Shown here: positions 7,013 through 12,887 of the stretch, one piece after another
Layout of the letters: each line of letters opens with the position of its first letter
Position numbering within the stretch: position 1 is the stretch's first letter
Source of the DNA: CAYMTN01 sp964393335
GTDB taxonomy: Bacteria; Chloroflexota; Anaerolineae; Aggregatilineales; Aggregatilineaceae
Assembly (NCBI GenBank): GCA_964393335.1
Contig: CAYMTN010000159.1
Location: 1-12,887 of the forward strand
Direction: 5' to 3'
DNA: 12,887 bases
Translations under genes and position numbers: made by a program
Notes under the pieces: model-generated
Database searches by the model: none
What the model saw: the letters and a program-made list of their open reading frames with translations, nothing else
What the model was told of the DNA's origin: nothing

Positions 7013-7092
7013 TTACTACCAAGAGCACAAAGATCGCAGAGAAAAGGACAGAATCGAGCACTTCTCTGTGATCTCTGTGGCCTCTGTGGTGA
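7013..7092. repeat. CACAGAG-type imperfect inverted repeat, about 80 bp
   Basis: The left arm (7013-7043) reads TTACTACCAAGAGCAC then AAAGATCGCAGAGAA. The right arm (7062-7092) is its reverse complement at 23 of 31 positions by hand alignment, with an 18-base centre. The arms contain degenerate tandem copies of CACAGAG/CTCTGTG. Similar low-complexity repeats built from CACAGAG-like units are scattered in many environmental bacterial genomes. It begins 26 bases after the stop of the flippase-like gene and ends upstream of the rarA promoter, so it could act as a transcript-end hairpin or be a non-coding dispersed element. Confidence 0.7.
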
Positions 7093-7118
7093 GATCAACG
7101 ATCAAGGTTCGCGGCGAT

Positions 7119-8201
7119 TTATTGCGGCTGGCGCGCGGCTTCGTAGGCGGCGATCTCGTCTTCGAGCGCCGGAGGGAACAACGTGCGGCGGAACAGCGCG
7201 ATCACGACCAGGCCGAGCAGCACGCCGACCCACAACTGGAACAGCGCGATCAAAAAAGTCCCCGTGCCGGAGTCGGTCTTGGACAGGCCGATCACGCCGG
7301 TCAGCATTGCGCCGATGGTCAATTCGCGCCCGCCCGCGCCGCCTGGCAGCGTCGAGAGGGACGCGACGATCACCGAAAAACCGAGGATGAAGGTCGCCTG
7401 CCCGAACAGCGTCCACGTCCCATCGACGCCGAGTCCGGTCAGGATCAGGTAAAAGCCGATGCAGTCGGTGGTGTACGCGCCAATGCCCAGCAGCACCGTT
7501 GGGATCAGGTGGCGCAGTTTGATCAGGTCGTAACTCGACGCGTAGAGGTTGTGCAGCGCGCCATGTATCCGCCGCACGCCCGGCCAGTTTTCCACCAGCG
7601 CGAGGGCCCAAAACGCCAGCGGCCTGATCTGGATCAGGATGATGCCTGCGCCGAGCGCGACAGTCGTGCCGATCAGTACGGCTAGCACGTACGAGAGCGA
7701 GACATCGCCGCCGTCCAGCGAGCCGCCGACCGCCAGCATGGCGATCAGCGTCATCGGGATGATCGCCAGCCCATCGACCAGCCGCTCCAAAAAAATGACC
7801 GGCGCGGCCCGCGAAAAATCGATGCCGGTCAGGTTTTTCAGCACGAGCGCTTTGAGCACTTCCGCCAGTTTGCCGGGGCTGATCGACATGGTCAGGCCAG
7901 CCAGCCACAATACGGCGCTGTCACGCTCGCGGATGGTGGGCGGCGCATCCGGGGCAGGGGTGGGCGGCGTGCGCAGCCCGCGCACGGTCCGTATGCCGAC
8001 CACGCCCAGGAAGTAGCGCCACTCACCATAACGCAGCGCCCAGTTGGCACACTTGAGCAGAAAGACCGGCACGAAAATCACCAGCGGGAAACTGCCGAGT
8101 TCCCCGGCCAGCGCGTCCGTGCCTGTCACGGCAATCACGCCGATCAGCACGGCGCTGATGAATAACAGTCCGGCCAGCACTTGATTGCGGTAGCGATGCA
8201 T
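7119..8201 (-). CDS. LPG_synthase_TM / flippase-like integral membrane protein
   Basis: This 360-residue polytopic membrane protein has about eight hydrophobic helices and matches the lysylphosphatidylglycerol synthase transmembrane family (UPF0104, AglD-like). Signature segments are SISPGKLAEVLKALVLKNLTG with FLERLVDGLAIIP after it, and LSTLPGGAGGRELTIGAML near residues 290-310. Both are the conserved loops of the family, with the Gly-rich loop thought to line a lipid-binding cavity. The catalytic cytoplasmic domain of MprF is absent, so this is the stand-alone form. Such proteins are linked to lipid translocation or glycolipid and isoprenoid processing; the substrate here is unknown. The chosen ATG at 8201 lies ten bases after AGGTGGG. 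A GTG five codons upstream sits inside that ribosome binding site and is less likely. The closest neighbour in the same direction is rarA, separated by the inverted repeat. Confidence 0.87.
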   Translation of the reverse strand: MHRYRNQVLAGLLFISAVLIGVIAVTGTDALAGELGSFPLVIFVPVFLLKCANWALRYGEWRYFLGVVGIRTVRGLRTPPTPAPDAPPTIRERDSAVLWLAGLTMSISPGKLAEVLKALVLKNLTGIDFSRAAPVIFLERLVDGLAIIPMTLIAMLAVGGSLDGGDVSLSYVLAVLIGTTVALGAGIILIQIRPLAFWALALVENWPGVRRIHGALHNLYASSYDLIKLRHLIPTVLLGIGAYTTDCIGFYLILTGLGVDGTWTLFGQATFILGFSVIVASLSTLPGGAGGRELTIGAMLTGVIGLSKTDSGTGTFLIALFQLWVGVLLGLVVIALFRRTLFPPALEDEIAAYEAARQPQ

Positions 8202-8247
8202 GGCGCTGTGTCCCACCTGATTAGCTCAGTTCGTTTGACGGCGCGCG

Positions 8248-8256
8248 ATTGTAGCA
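8248..8256 (-). promoter_or_regulatory. Extended -10 promoter of the flippase-like gene
   Basis: On the minus strand the sequence is TGCTACAAT: an extended TGn motif directly before TACAAT (five of six matches). No good -35 box is seen, as is usual for extended -10 promoters. It lies about 47 bases before the ATG at 8201. Confidence 0.45.
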
Positions 8257-8306
8257 GAGGTGCGGTCAGAACTCCATCCCTGAGTGGAATGCGCAGCGAT
8301 CATACA

Positions 8307-8334
8307 TGATGCCGGGGATCGCGCCCCGGCATCA
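8307..8334 (-). terminator. Perfect 11-bp hairpin downstream of the collagen-like gene
   Basis: TGATGCCGGGG (8307-8317) and CCCCGGCATCA (8324-8334) are perfect reverse complements around the 6-base loop ATCGCG. It lies 42 bases past the stop of the collagen-like gene. On the minus strand no run of T follows, so it is terminator-like but not a classic intrinsic terminator; it could also protect the mRNA 3' end. Confidence 0.5.
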
Positions 8335-8375
8335 AAACGTGCGTGATATGAGGTGGCAGGCAGGTGATGGGCGGA

Positions 8376-9185
8376 TTACGGCGCGATAGCGCAGATCGCG
8401 TACACCGTCAGCGCAAACGAGCCTTCGCCGCTGGCACGCGCCAACCACTGCGCCTGCCCGGCAGGGCGGCTAATGGACAGGCTTGCCGCGTCGGTGGATA
8501 CGCCGGCCCCGCCGCCCAGGACGACCTTGCCCGCCGAACAACTGGCGCGCACGGTGCCGCTGCCGTCGATTCTCTGGCTGTTGTAGACGATCTCGTAGCC
8601 GTTCAAGCCGCCGGGTTCGCCCTGTGGTCCCTGCGGACCGGGTTCACCCTGCGGACCTGGGTCACCCTGGTCGCCTTGTGGGCCGGGTTCGCCCTGTGGT
8701 CCCTGCGGACCGGGTTCACCTTGCGGACCTGGGTCGCCAGGGCCGCCCTGCGGACCTGTTTCACCTTGCGGACCTGTTTCACCTTGCGGACCGGCCTCAC
8801 CTTGCGGACCCGCTTCACCTTGCGGACCTGCTTCACCTTGCGGACCTGTTTCACCTTGCGGACCTGCTTCGCCCTGCGGGCCGGGTTCGCCCTGTGGTCC
8901 CTGCGGGCCAGGTTCGCCCTGTGGACCCACTTTGCCCTGCGGGCCTGCTTCGCCCTGTGGCCCCACTTCACCCTGCGGGCCGGGTTCGCCCTGTAGTCCC
9001 TGCGGACCGGCTTCACCTTGCGGACCTACTTCGCCCTGCGCTCCCTGCGGACCCGCCTCACCCTGCGGGCCAGCAGGGCCGCGCGGGCCGGGTTCGCCCT
9101 GGTCGCCCTGGCACCCGCTCAACAGCGATGCCGTGATGAGCAGGATGCCGATCATAACCACTAGTCTGAACGTTTTCTGTGACAA
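8376..9185 (-). CDS. Collagen-like repeat lipoprotein
   Basis: The 269-residue product begins MSQKTFRLVVMIGILLITAS, a lipoprotein signal with lipobox LSGC and the lipid-anchored Cys at residue 25. From two residues later about 55 uninterrupted Gly-X-Y triplets follow, mostly GPQ alternating with GEA, GEP, GET or GEV, expected to form a collagen triple helix. The C-terminal 75 residues (NGYEIVYNSQRIDGSGTVRA, then SCSAGKVVLGGGAGVS and ending VYAICAIAP) resemble the small globular domain found after collagen stretches in other bacterial and phage proteins, with two cysteines that could pair. It should stand as a stalk anchored to the outer face of the membrane. The start chosen is a TTG eight bases after AGGAG; an in-frame ATG at 9209 would add eight residues to the signal peptide and also has a modest AGG upstream. 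Confidence 0.88.
   Translation of the reverse strand: MSQKTFRLVVMIGILLITASLLSGCQGDQGEPGPRGPAGPQGEAGPQGAQGEVGPQGEAGPQGLQGEPGPQGEVGPQGEAGPQGKVGPQGEPGPQGPQGEPGPQGEAGPQGETGPQGEAGPQGEAGPQGEAGPQGETGPQGETGPQGGPGDPGPQGEPGPQGPQGEPGPQGDQGDPGPQGEPGPQGPQGEPGGLNGYEIVYNSQRIDGSGTVRASCSAGKVVLGGGAGVSTDAASLSISRPAGQAQWLARASGEGSFALTVYAICAIAP
8613..9107. repeat. Gly-X-Y coding tandem repeat (9- and 18-bp units)
   Basis: This is the DNA of the collagen stretch. Between about 8740 and 8875 the units become nearly identical 18-mers of the type TTCACCTTGCGGACCTGT. This suggests recent expansion by slippage or recombination, while the flanks are older, more varied copies. Length may differ between strains. Confidence 0.85.
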
Positions 9186-9193
9186 ATCTCTCT

Positions 9194-9198
9194 CTCCT
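9194..9198 (-). promoter_or_regulatory. Shine-Dalgarno site supporting a TTG start
   Basis: AGGAG on the minus strand lies eight bases before the TTG at 9183-9185 and inside the coding frame of the alternative ATG at 9209. It is the basis for preferring the shorter, more typical lipoprotein signal peptide. Confidence 0.5.
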
Positions 9199-9383
9199 GT
9201 GTGGTGCATCTATAACCTGCTGGCAACCGGACGGCATGGCTGCGGGGTGGGTCGATGGGGCGAGAATGGGCAGCCATGCAAAAACGAGATAGTTTCCCCT
9301 TATTGAACACGATCTGCCGCCGTCAAGTCAAATGTCGTTCGACAGGAATCGCGCGGAGAATGGCGCAATTGGGCACCAGGGGC

Positions 9384-9389
9384 TATGAT
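9384..9389 (+). promoter_or_regulatory. Candidate -10 box of the sugar dehydrogenase gene
   Basis: GGCTATGAT contains TATGAT, five of six matches to the consensus, about 37 bases before the ATG at 9427. The -35 region is weak. The divergent gap between this gene and the collagen-like gene (9186-9426) shows no other gene. Confidence 0.3.
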
Positions 9390-9426
9390 CGCGCCCGGTT
9401 GCCCATTGAACGTGGTGAAGACGGAT

Positions 9427-10710
9427 ATGGCGATGAACCAGATAAAACGGGTGATGATAGCAGCCGGGGCGTTGATCCTGATCGGGCTGGCAGGCTGTGG
9501 ATCGGAGCCGCGCCGCGCGGTCACGCCGGTTCCCACGCCGGTTATGCTGCGCGCCGAGGGGCCGCCCTGCGTGCTGGTGGACTGGATGCCGTACCGGAAC
9601 TACGAGACGACGTGCGGCGAGGTGGTTTACGATCATGTCGTGCCGCCCCAGGCCGCGCCGGAGTTGATGGGGCTGGCGCTGGGGCCGGACGGCACGCTGT
9701 ACATGGCACGCACGGCGCGGGGCGAAATCTGGGCGATGCGCGACGACGACGGCGACCAGTTTTACGAGGACGCGCAGCCGGTCGCAGTGGGACTCACGTT
9801 CCCGACTGCGCTGACCGTGTACGATGAGGCGCTGTACGTGGCGTCGGTGGGCGGCGTGCTGCGCCTCGATACCCGCGACAGCCAGGCGCAGCTTGACGCG
9901 ATCCTGTTGGTGGCAGGCGCAGCGGACGCCACCGGATTCTGGCCGGGCAGCATCGGCGTGGGGCCGGATAGGCGGCTGTACGTCAGTTATGGCGCGAGCT
10001 GCGACGTATGCGGGCCGGGCGAGCCGATCCAGCCGGGCCAGATCGTGAGTTACACGCTGGCCGGTGACGATCCGCGCGTCGAAGCGACCGGGCTGCGCCA
10101 CCCGGCGGATTTCGCGTGGAATCCGCATTCCGGCGATCTGTGGATCGTGGACAGCGGGCGCACGGCCCCTAACGGGCGGATGGATGGCCCCCCCGACGAG
10201 CTGAACCGGCTGGCTGCGGGCGAGACACGCCCGATCGATTTTGGGTTCCCGTACTGCGACGGGGATCGCGTGCCGGACCCGGCGCTGGGTGCCACCATCG
10301 AATCCTGCGCGGCGACCGTTCTCCCCGCGCTGACGTTTCCGTACCAGAGCAGCCCATCCGGCGCGGCGTTTTACCTGCCGGACGGCTTTCCGTTCTGGCA
10401 GGATGACCTGATCGTGGTCCTGAATGGATCGTGGAGCATTCCACAGCCTGCCGGGTACGCGGTGACGGTCGTCGCGTTTGGCGGCGATGCGCTGCCGGAT
10501 GGCACGCAGCAGCGGATGGTCCCGGCGCTGCCGCCCGGCGATCCGTTTGCCGGGGAAATACTGGCCGAATACTCGCTCAAGGGCCGGGGATTCTTCCCGT
10601 ACCATCCGGTTGACGTGGTGGTGAGCGGGCAGGGGTGGGTCTACGTGTCGGTCGAAGAAGGGCGCATTTTCCGCTACCGGCCCCGCCCGGCGGCGTCTGC
10701 TGCGCCGTGA
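9427..10710 (+). CDS. PQQ-type sugar/sorbosone dehydrogenase-like lipoprotein
   Basis: This 427-residue protein has a lipoprotein signal peptide with lipobox GLAGC (anchored Cys24), so it should sit on the outer face of the cytoplasmic membrane. The rest fits a six-bladed beta-propeller of the glucose/sorbosone dehydrogenase family. Signs are LMGLALGPDGTLYMARTARG, IGVGPDRRLYVSYGASCDVC, GLRHPADFAWNPHSGDLWIV, then RPIDFGFPYCDGD, the late SSPSGAAFYLPDGFPFW and DDLIVVLNGSW, and HPVDVVVSGQGWVYVSVEEG. The family oxidises aldoses or sorbosone using pyrroloquinoline quinone, but many members are uncharacterised, so activity is inferred. The usual His-Ser-Ala-Pro-Leu-Gly near the late blades is replaced by QSSPSG, so cofactor use is uncertain. 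Several Cys pairs (for example CDVC) may form disulfides. Two near ATGs exist (9427, 9433); the first has GGTG nine bases upstream. No PQQ-synthesis genes are in view. Confidence 0.82.
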   Translation: MAMNQIKRVMIAAGALILIGLAGCGSEPRRAVTPVPTPVMLRAEGPPCVLVDWMPYRNYETTCGEVVYDHVVPPQAAPELMGLALGPDGTLYMARTARGEIWAMRDDDGDQFYEDAQPVAVGLTFPTALTVYDEALYVASVGGVLRLDTRDSQAQLDAILLVAGAADATGFWPGSIGVGPDRRLYVSYGASCDVCGPGEPIQPGQIVSYTLAGDDPRVEATGLRHPADFAWNPHSGDLWIVDSGRTAPNGRMDGPPDELNRLAAGETRPIDFGFPYCDGDRVPDPALGATIESCAATVLPALTFPYQSSPSGAAFYLPDGFPFWQDDLIVVLNGSWSIPQPAGYAVTVVAFGGDALPDGTQQRMVPALPPGDPFAGEILAEYSLKGRGFFPYHPVDVVVSGQGWVYVSVEEGRIFRYRPRPAASAAP

Positions 10711-10716
10711 GGGTAT

Positions 10717-10779
10717 CGAACCGGAGGTTCGCCGCAGCGCCCTCTGCGCTGAATCGCAGGCGGATTTTCGGCGTTTTTT
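10717..10779 (+). terminator. Hairpins followed by a T6 run after the dehydrogenase gene
   Basis: CGAACC-GGA-GGTTCG (10717-10731) is a 6-bp stem with a 3-base loop that starts six bases after the stop. CAGCGC (10735-10740) pairs with GCGCTG (10746-10751). A longer-range stem CGCCG/CGGCG (10730-10734 with 10769-10773) leads directly into TTTTTT at 10774-10779. It is plausible as an intrinsic terminator, but the last stem is interrupted and competes with the first hairpin for two bases. Confidence 0.45.
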
Positions 10780-10793
10780 CGAGCGTGCGATGC

Positions 10794-10876
10794 TGGCCCT
10801 CACCCCTTCGCGCGCCGCGCGAGACCCCTCTCCACGAGAGGGGCCGCCGACCTCCGGTCGGCAGGGGTGAGGGCCA
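10794..10876. repeat. 83-bp cloverleaf-forming palindromic element
   Basis: The outer arms TGGCCCTCACCCCT (10794-10807) and its exact reverse complement (10863-10876) form a 14-bp closing stem. Inside are three perfect hairpins, each with a 3-base loop. TCGCGC/GCGCGA (10808-10822) has loop GCC. CCCCTCTC/GAGAGGGG (10825-10843) has loop CAC. GCCGACC/GGTCGGC (10846-10862) has loop TCC. Only four junction bases (GA and CC) and nine loop bases are unpaired. The CCCTCACCCC and CCTCTC/GAGAGG modules resemble dispersed non-coding repeats seen in many GC-rich bacterial genomes. It lies between the dehydrogenase terminator and the next promoter. Confidence 0.85.
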
Positions 10877-10938
10877 CACAGGACCGCGCGATGACTCTAC
10901 GATCGCTATCCAAAACCGGGCCGGATGGTTGGGTTTCA

Positions 10939-10947
10939 TGGTATACT
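10939..10947 (+). promoter_or_regulatory. Extended -10 promoter of the two-helix membrane protein gene
   Basis: TGGTATACT joins a TGn element to TATACT (five of six matches), about 46 bases before the ATG at 10994. The -35 position (GGCCGG at 10919-10924) does not match consensus. Confidence 0.4.
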
Positions 10948-10993
10948 CCCGCCCGGTGATCGCGCGCTCCCATAATGTGAAAGCGAATGATCG

Positions 10994-11587
10994 ATGGCTG
11001 ATTCTACCCCCGAACCTGCCCTTTTTCCGCCCGCCGACGCGTCCATGGCCGCCCGGCTCGCTGCCAACCGCACCGGACGTCTGACGCCCGGCCAGCGCCG
11101 CCTCGCGTTGGTCGTCGGGCTGGTAGCGCTGCTGTTTTTGCTGTGCCCGCTGGCGTTGCTGGTGCAGGTGGGGGCGCTGCTGCTGGCCGGTGACGTGCCG
11201 GTGCCGACGCTGGGCGGGGTGATTTTCACCGGGTTGGGTGTGTTTTTTATGGTGTTGTTCGCAGGTTTGATCGGCACCAACGCCAGCACGTTTTTGCCGG
11301 AAGCCGTGATGCGCCGCCCGGTGCGCTTCGCACGCGGGCCGCTGGCGGTACGCGTGTCGGAAGGGCACCGGCCCGAACTGCCGTTTTCGTACATCATCGG
11401 CGATTACAGTTTTGCGCCGTATGTCGCGCCGCCCAACGTTCCGATGCAGGTTGGCGCGCCGTACATCGTCTACTACAGCGCGCGTAGCCGCCTGCTGCTG
11501 AGCCTCGCCGCGCTCGACGCGCCGGATGCCGGGCAGTGGGAGCCACAGTTCGGTGAGGTGGAGTCAGGTGCCGAAACCGGTTATTAA
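10994..11587 (+). CDS. Two-helix membrane protein of unknown function
   Basis: This 197-residue protein matches no family I can name. After a polar, Pro/Ala-rich N-terminus it has two membrane helices at about residues 37-65 and 73-94. A C-terminal domain of about 100 residues follows, with a strand-rich pattern: ARGPLAVRVSEGHRPELPFS, YIIGDYSFAPYVAPP, then VGAPYIVYYSARSRLLLSLA. The last phrase, a strand ending YY followed by a basic pair and LLLSL, could form a small beta barrel or PH-like sheet on one side of the membrane. The ribosome binding site is weak (GAAAGCGA). The gene has an extended -10 promoter and ends 87 bases before the histidine kinase gene in the same direction, which has its own -10 box. 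Confidence 0.75.
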   Translation: MADSTPEPALFPPADASMAARLAANRTGRLTPGQRRLALVVGLVALLFLLCPLALLVQVGALLLAGDVPVPTLGGVIFTGLGVFFMVLFAGLIGTNASTFLPEAVMRRPVRFARGPLAVRVSEGHRPELPFSYIIGDYSFAPYVAPPNVPMQVGAPYIVYYSARSRLLLSLAALDAPDAGQWEPQFGEVESGAETGY

Positions 11588-11617
11588 TGTCAATCGTCCT
11601 GGCTATTCTTTCTGAGT

Positions 11618-11623
11618 TATAAT
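11618..11623 (+). promoter_or_regulatory. Candidate -10 box of the PAS kinase gene
   Basis: A perfect TATAAT lies in GAGTTATAATCC, about 50 bases before the ATG at 11675. I see no convincing -35 box at 16-18 bases. The GC content of 11588-11674 is clearly lower than the genes around it, as expected for a promoter region. Confidence 0.5.
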
Positions 11624-11674
11624 CCACATAAGTGATCTATTTCTGCCCGCATCAAGTTGTCTTGTGGAGTTAAC

Positions 11675-12820
11675 ATGGATTCTTCCTCGCCGCTCAAAAC
11701 TGACTTCGCCCCCGCCGAACGTGCCGCCTCGCCGGTCATCCAGTCGCAGGTCCGGTTTTTTGCCGAAATGCCCTCGCTGCAGCGCGAATTGTTGGACGCG
11801 GTCCCGAATGTTCTGATGGTGTTGAACGGGCAGCGGCAGGCCACGTATGTCAATGCGGCGCTGCTGAAGCTGCTCGGTCTGCCGGACGCGACCTCCGTGC
11901 TGGGGCAGCGCCCCGGCGAGATTCTGAACTGCGCGCACGCCGCTGAGGCAGAATACGGCTGCGGGACCAGCGTCTTCTGCCGGACGTGCGGCGTGGTCCG
12001 GGCGATTTTGTCCAGCCTGGAAGGGCAGAAATCGCAGCGGGAGTGCCGTATCATGCAGCGGGATGGCAGCGCGTTGGACTTGCGCGTGGATGCGATGCCG
12101 CTGGTGATTCACGGCGAGACGTACTCGATCTTCACCGTGCAGGACATCGGGCACGAAAAGCGCCGCCAGGCGCTGGAGCGTATGTTTTTCCACGACCTGC
12201 TCAACCTGGTGCAGGTCGTGGTCGGGTATGCATCCCTGATGCAAGAGAGCGACAACCTGAACGGCAACCGCCATTATGTCGAGATCATCACCCGCGCGGC
12301 AGATTACCTCGTGCAAGAGATCAACGCGCAGCGCGACCTGACGCTGGCCGAAAGCGGCGATCTGTCGGTGAAGTGCGAGCCGGTCGAGTCGCTGGCGCTG
12401 CTGCGTCTGGTCCAGATGTTCTACGAGCGCCACGCCGTCGCCGTCGACCGGACGATCAGCATCGCGGACGGCGCGCAGCCTGCCGTGTTTGTCAGCGATC
12501 CCGTGCTGTTGGAACGCGTGATCGGCAACATGGTCAAAAACGCGCTGGAAGCCTGCGCGGACGGCGATACGGTGACGCTGACGTGCGCTGTCAAGAGCGG
12601 GTGGATTATCTTTGAGGTGCACAACCCCCAGGTGATGCCAGATGACGTGCAGTTGCAGGTTTTCAAGCGCTCGTTTTCGACCAAAGGCCCAGGGCACGGG
12701 CTGGGCACGTACAGCATCAAACTGCTCGGCGAAACCTACCTGGGCGGCAGGGTGAGTTTTGTCAGCACGCCCCAAAGCGGGACGATCTTCAGCGCGGCGT
12801 TTCCGGTCAACCCGTCCTAA
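11675..12820 (+). CDS. Soluble PAS-domain histidine kinase with Cys cluster
   Basis: This 381-residue protein has no membrane helix, so it is a cytosolic sensor kinase. Residues 35-160 form a PAS domain (ELLDAVPNVLMVLNGQRQAT to YSIFTVQDIGHEKRRQ). Inside it lie four cysteines: Cys86, then GCGTSVFCRTCG with Cys96, Cys102 and Cys105. They could bind metal, an Fe-S cluster or report redox state. The dimerisation helix carries FFHDLLNLVQVVVGY with His173 as the likely phosphorylated residue. The HATPase domain has the N box NMVKNALEA with Asn289 and the glycine lid STKGPGHGLGTYSIK, ending GTIFSAAFPV. The start is the ATG with GGAG five bases upstream. No response regulator is in view. Its stop codon overlaps the end of another kinase gene on the other strand, so the partner regulator may lie beyond the right edge. 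Confidence 0.92.
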   Translation: MDSSSPLKTDFAPAERAASPVIQSQVRFFAEMPSLQRELLDAVPNVLMVLNGQRQATYVNAALLKLLGLPDATSVLGQRPGEILNCAHAAEAEYGCGTSVFCRTCGVVRAILSSLEGQKSQRECRIMQRDGSALDLRVDAMPLVIHGETYSIFTVQDIGHEKRRQALERMFFHDLLNLVQVVVGYASLMQESDNLNGNRHYVEIITRAADYLVQEINAQRDLTLAESGDLSVKCEPVESLALLRLVQMFYERHAVAVDRTISIADGAQPAVFVSDPVLLERVIGNMVKNALEACADGDTVTLTCAVKSGWIIFEVHNPQVMPDDVQLQVFKRSFSTKGPGHGLGTYSIKLLGETYLGGRVSFVSTPQSGTIFSAAFPVNPS

Positions 12821-12887
12821 CTGCCATCTTCAATTTCGACGCCGGGCGGCGGCGTCAGCGGCAGCGTGAAATAAAACGTCGAGCCTT
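12817..12887 (-). CDS. C-terminal tip of a histidine kinase, cut by window edge
   Basis: The minus strand from the right edge reads GSTFYFTLPLTPPPGVEIED then Gly-Ser and TAG at 12817-12819. G-S-T-F-x-F-x-L-P-L is the classic last strand of the HATPase domain of sensor histidine kinases. Only 22 residues are visible, so the sensor domain and start lie outside. The stop overlaps that of the plus-strand PAS kinase by three bases. Confidence 0.7.
   Translation of the reverse strand, partial: GSTFYFTLPLTPPPGVEIEDGS

Noticed and set aside
6924..7061. N-terminal extension of RarA beginning at 7061
   Set aside because: It would translate the inverted repeat and the promoter. RarA proteins begin with the segment just before PLAVRMRP, as the ATG at 6923 gives.
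8613..9107. Regular repeats suggesting a CRISPR array
   Set aside because: Units are 9 or 18 bases without unique spacers, and translate to an unbroken Gly-X-Y series in one frame.
9328..10803. A 491-codon open frame on the minus strand opposite the dehydrogenase gene
   Set aside because: Its composition is Arg/His-rich and low in structure, with no recognisable motif, while the plus strand encodes a lipoprotein with clear propeller signatures.
10794..10876. The cloverleaf as a tRNA gene
   Set aside because: All loops are three bases, there is no 7-base anticodon loop or T-arm consensus, and the closing stem is 14 bp where a tRNA has 7.
11603..12775. A 390-codon open frame on the minus strand opposite the PAS kinase
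   Set aside because: It is the antisense shadow of a gene with H, N and G boxes and has no motif of its own.

Overview
The window is high-GC bacterial DNA packed with genes on both strands. It carries Shine-Dalgarno sites and sigma-70-type promoters, several with an extended -10 element. The gene mix is a lipid-anchored collagen-like protein, a PQQ-type sugar dehydrogenase lipoprotein, a DM13 protein, an LPG-synthase/flippase-like membrane protein and Cys-rich PAS histidine kinases. This suggests an environmental bacterium, possibly Chloroflexota (Anaerolineae-like). That is an inference from gene content only, because no rRNA or other marker gene is present.

Left end (1-962): a low-GC gene on the minus strand encodes a TIR-domain protein and runs off the left edge. 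Its composition is unlike the rest of the window, so it is probably an acquired accessory or defence gene. Between about 755 and 962 the composition returns to the host type. This stretch holds a short minus-strand fragment that looks like the tail of a GyrI-like ligand-binding domain, with a hairpin behind it.

Middle (963-8201): an EamA (YedA-like) exporter and an unrecognised 150-residue protein lie on the plus strand. They converge on a minus-strand pair, a DM13 membrane protein followed by a SAM methyltransferase. Next comes a plus-strand AlkX/YcaQ-type DNA glycosylase with its own strong promoter. It meets the minus-strand clamp-loader-like ATPase RarA tail to tail, only 7 bases apart. 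Upstream of rarA is a roughly 80-bp imperfect inverted repeat of the CACAGAG type, then an LPG_synthase_TM/flippase-like protein, also minus strand.

Right (8202-12887): a minus-strand collagen-like lipoprotein with about 55 Gly-X-Y triplets has a hairpin behind it. Plus-strand genes follow: a sugar dehydrogenase-like lipoprotein, a two-helix membrane protein of unknown function, and a soluble PAS histidine kinase with a cysteine cluster. The kinase overlaps, stop to stop, the last codons of another minus-strand histidine kinase cut by the right edge. Between the dehydrogenase and the membrane protein lies an 83-bp element that folds on paper into a perfect cloverleaf: a 14-bp closing stem and three hairpins, each with a 3-base loop. 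This is the most striking non-coding structure in the window.

No rRNA, tRNA, CRISPR array, transposase or phage gene was seen.
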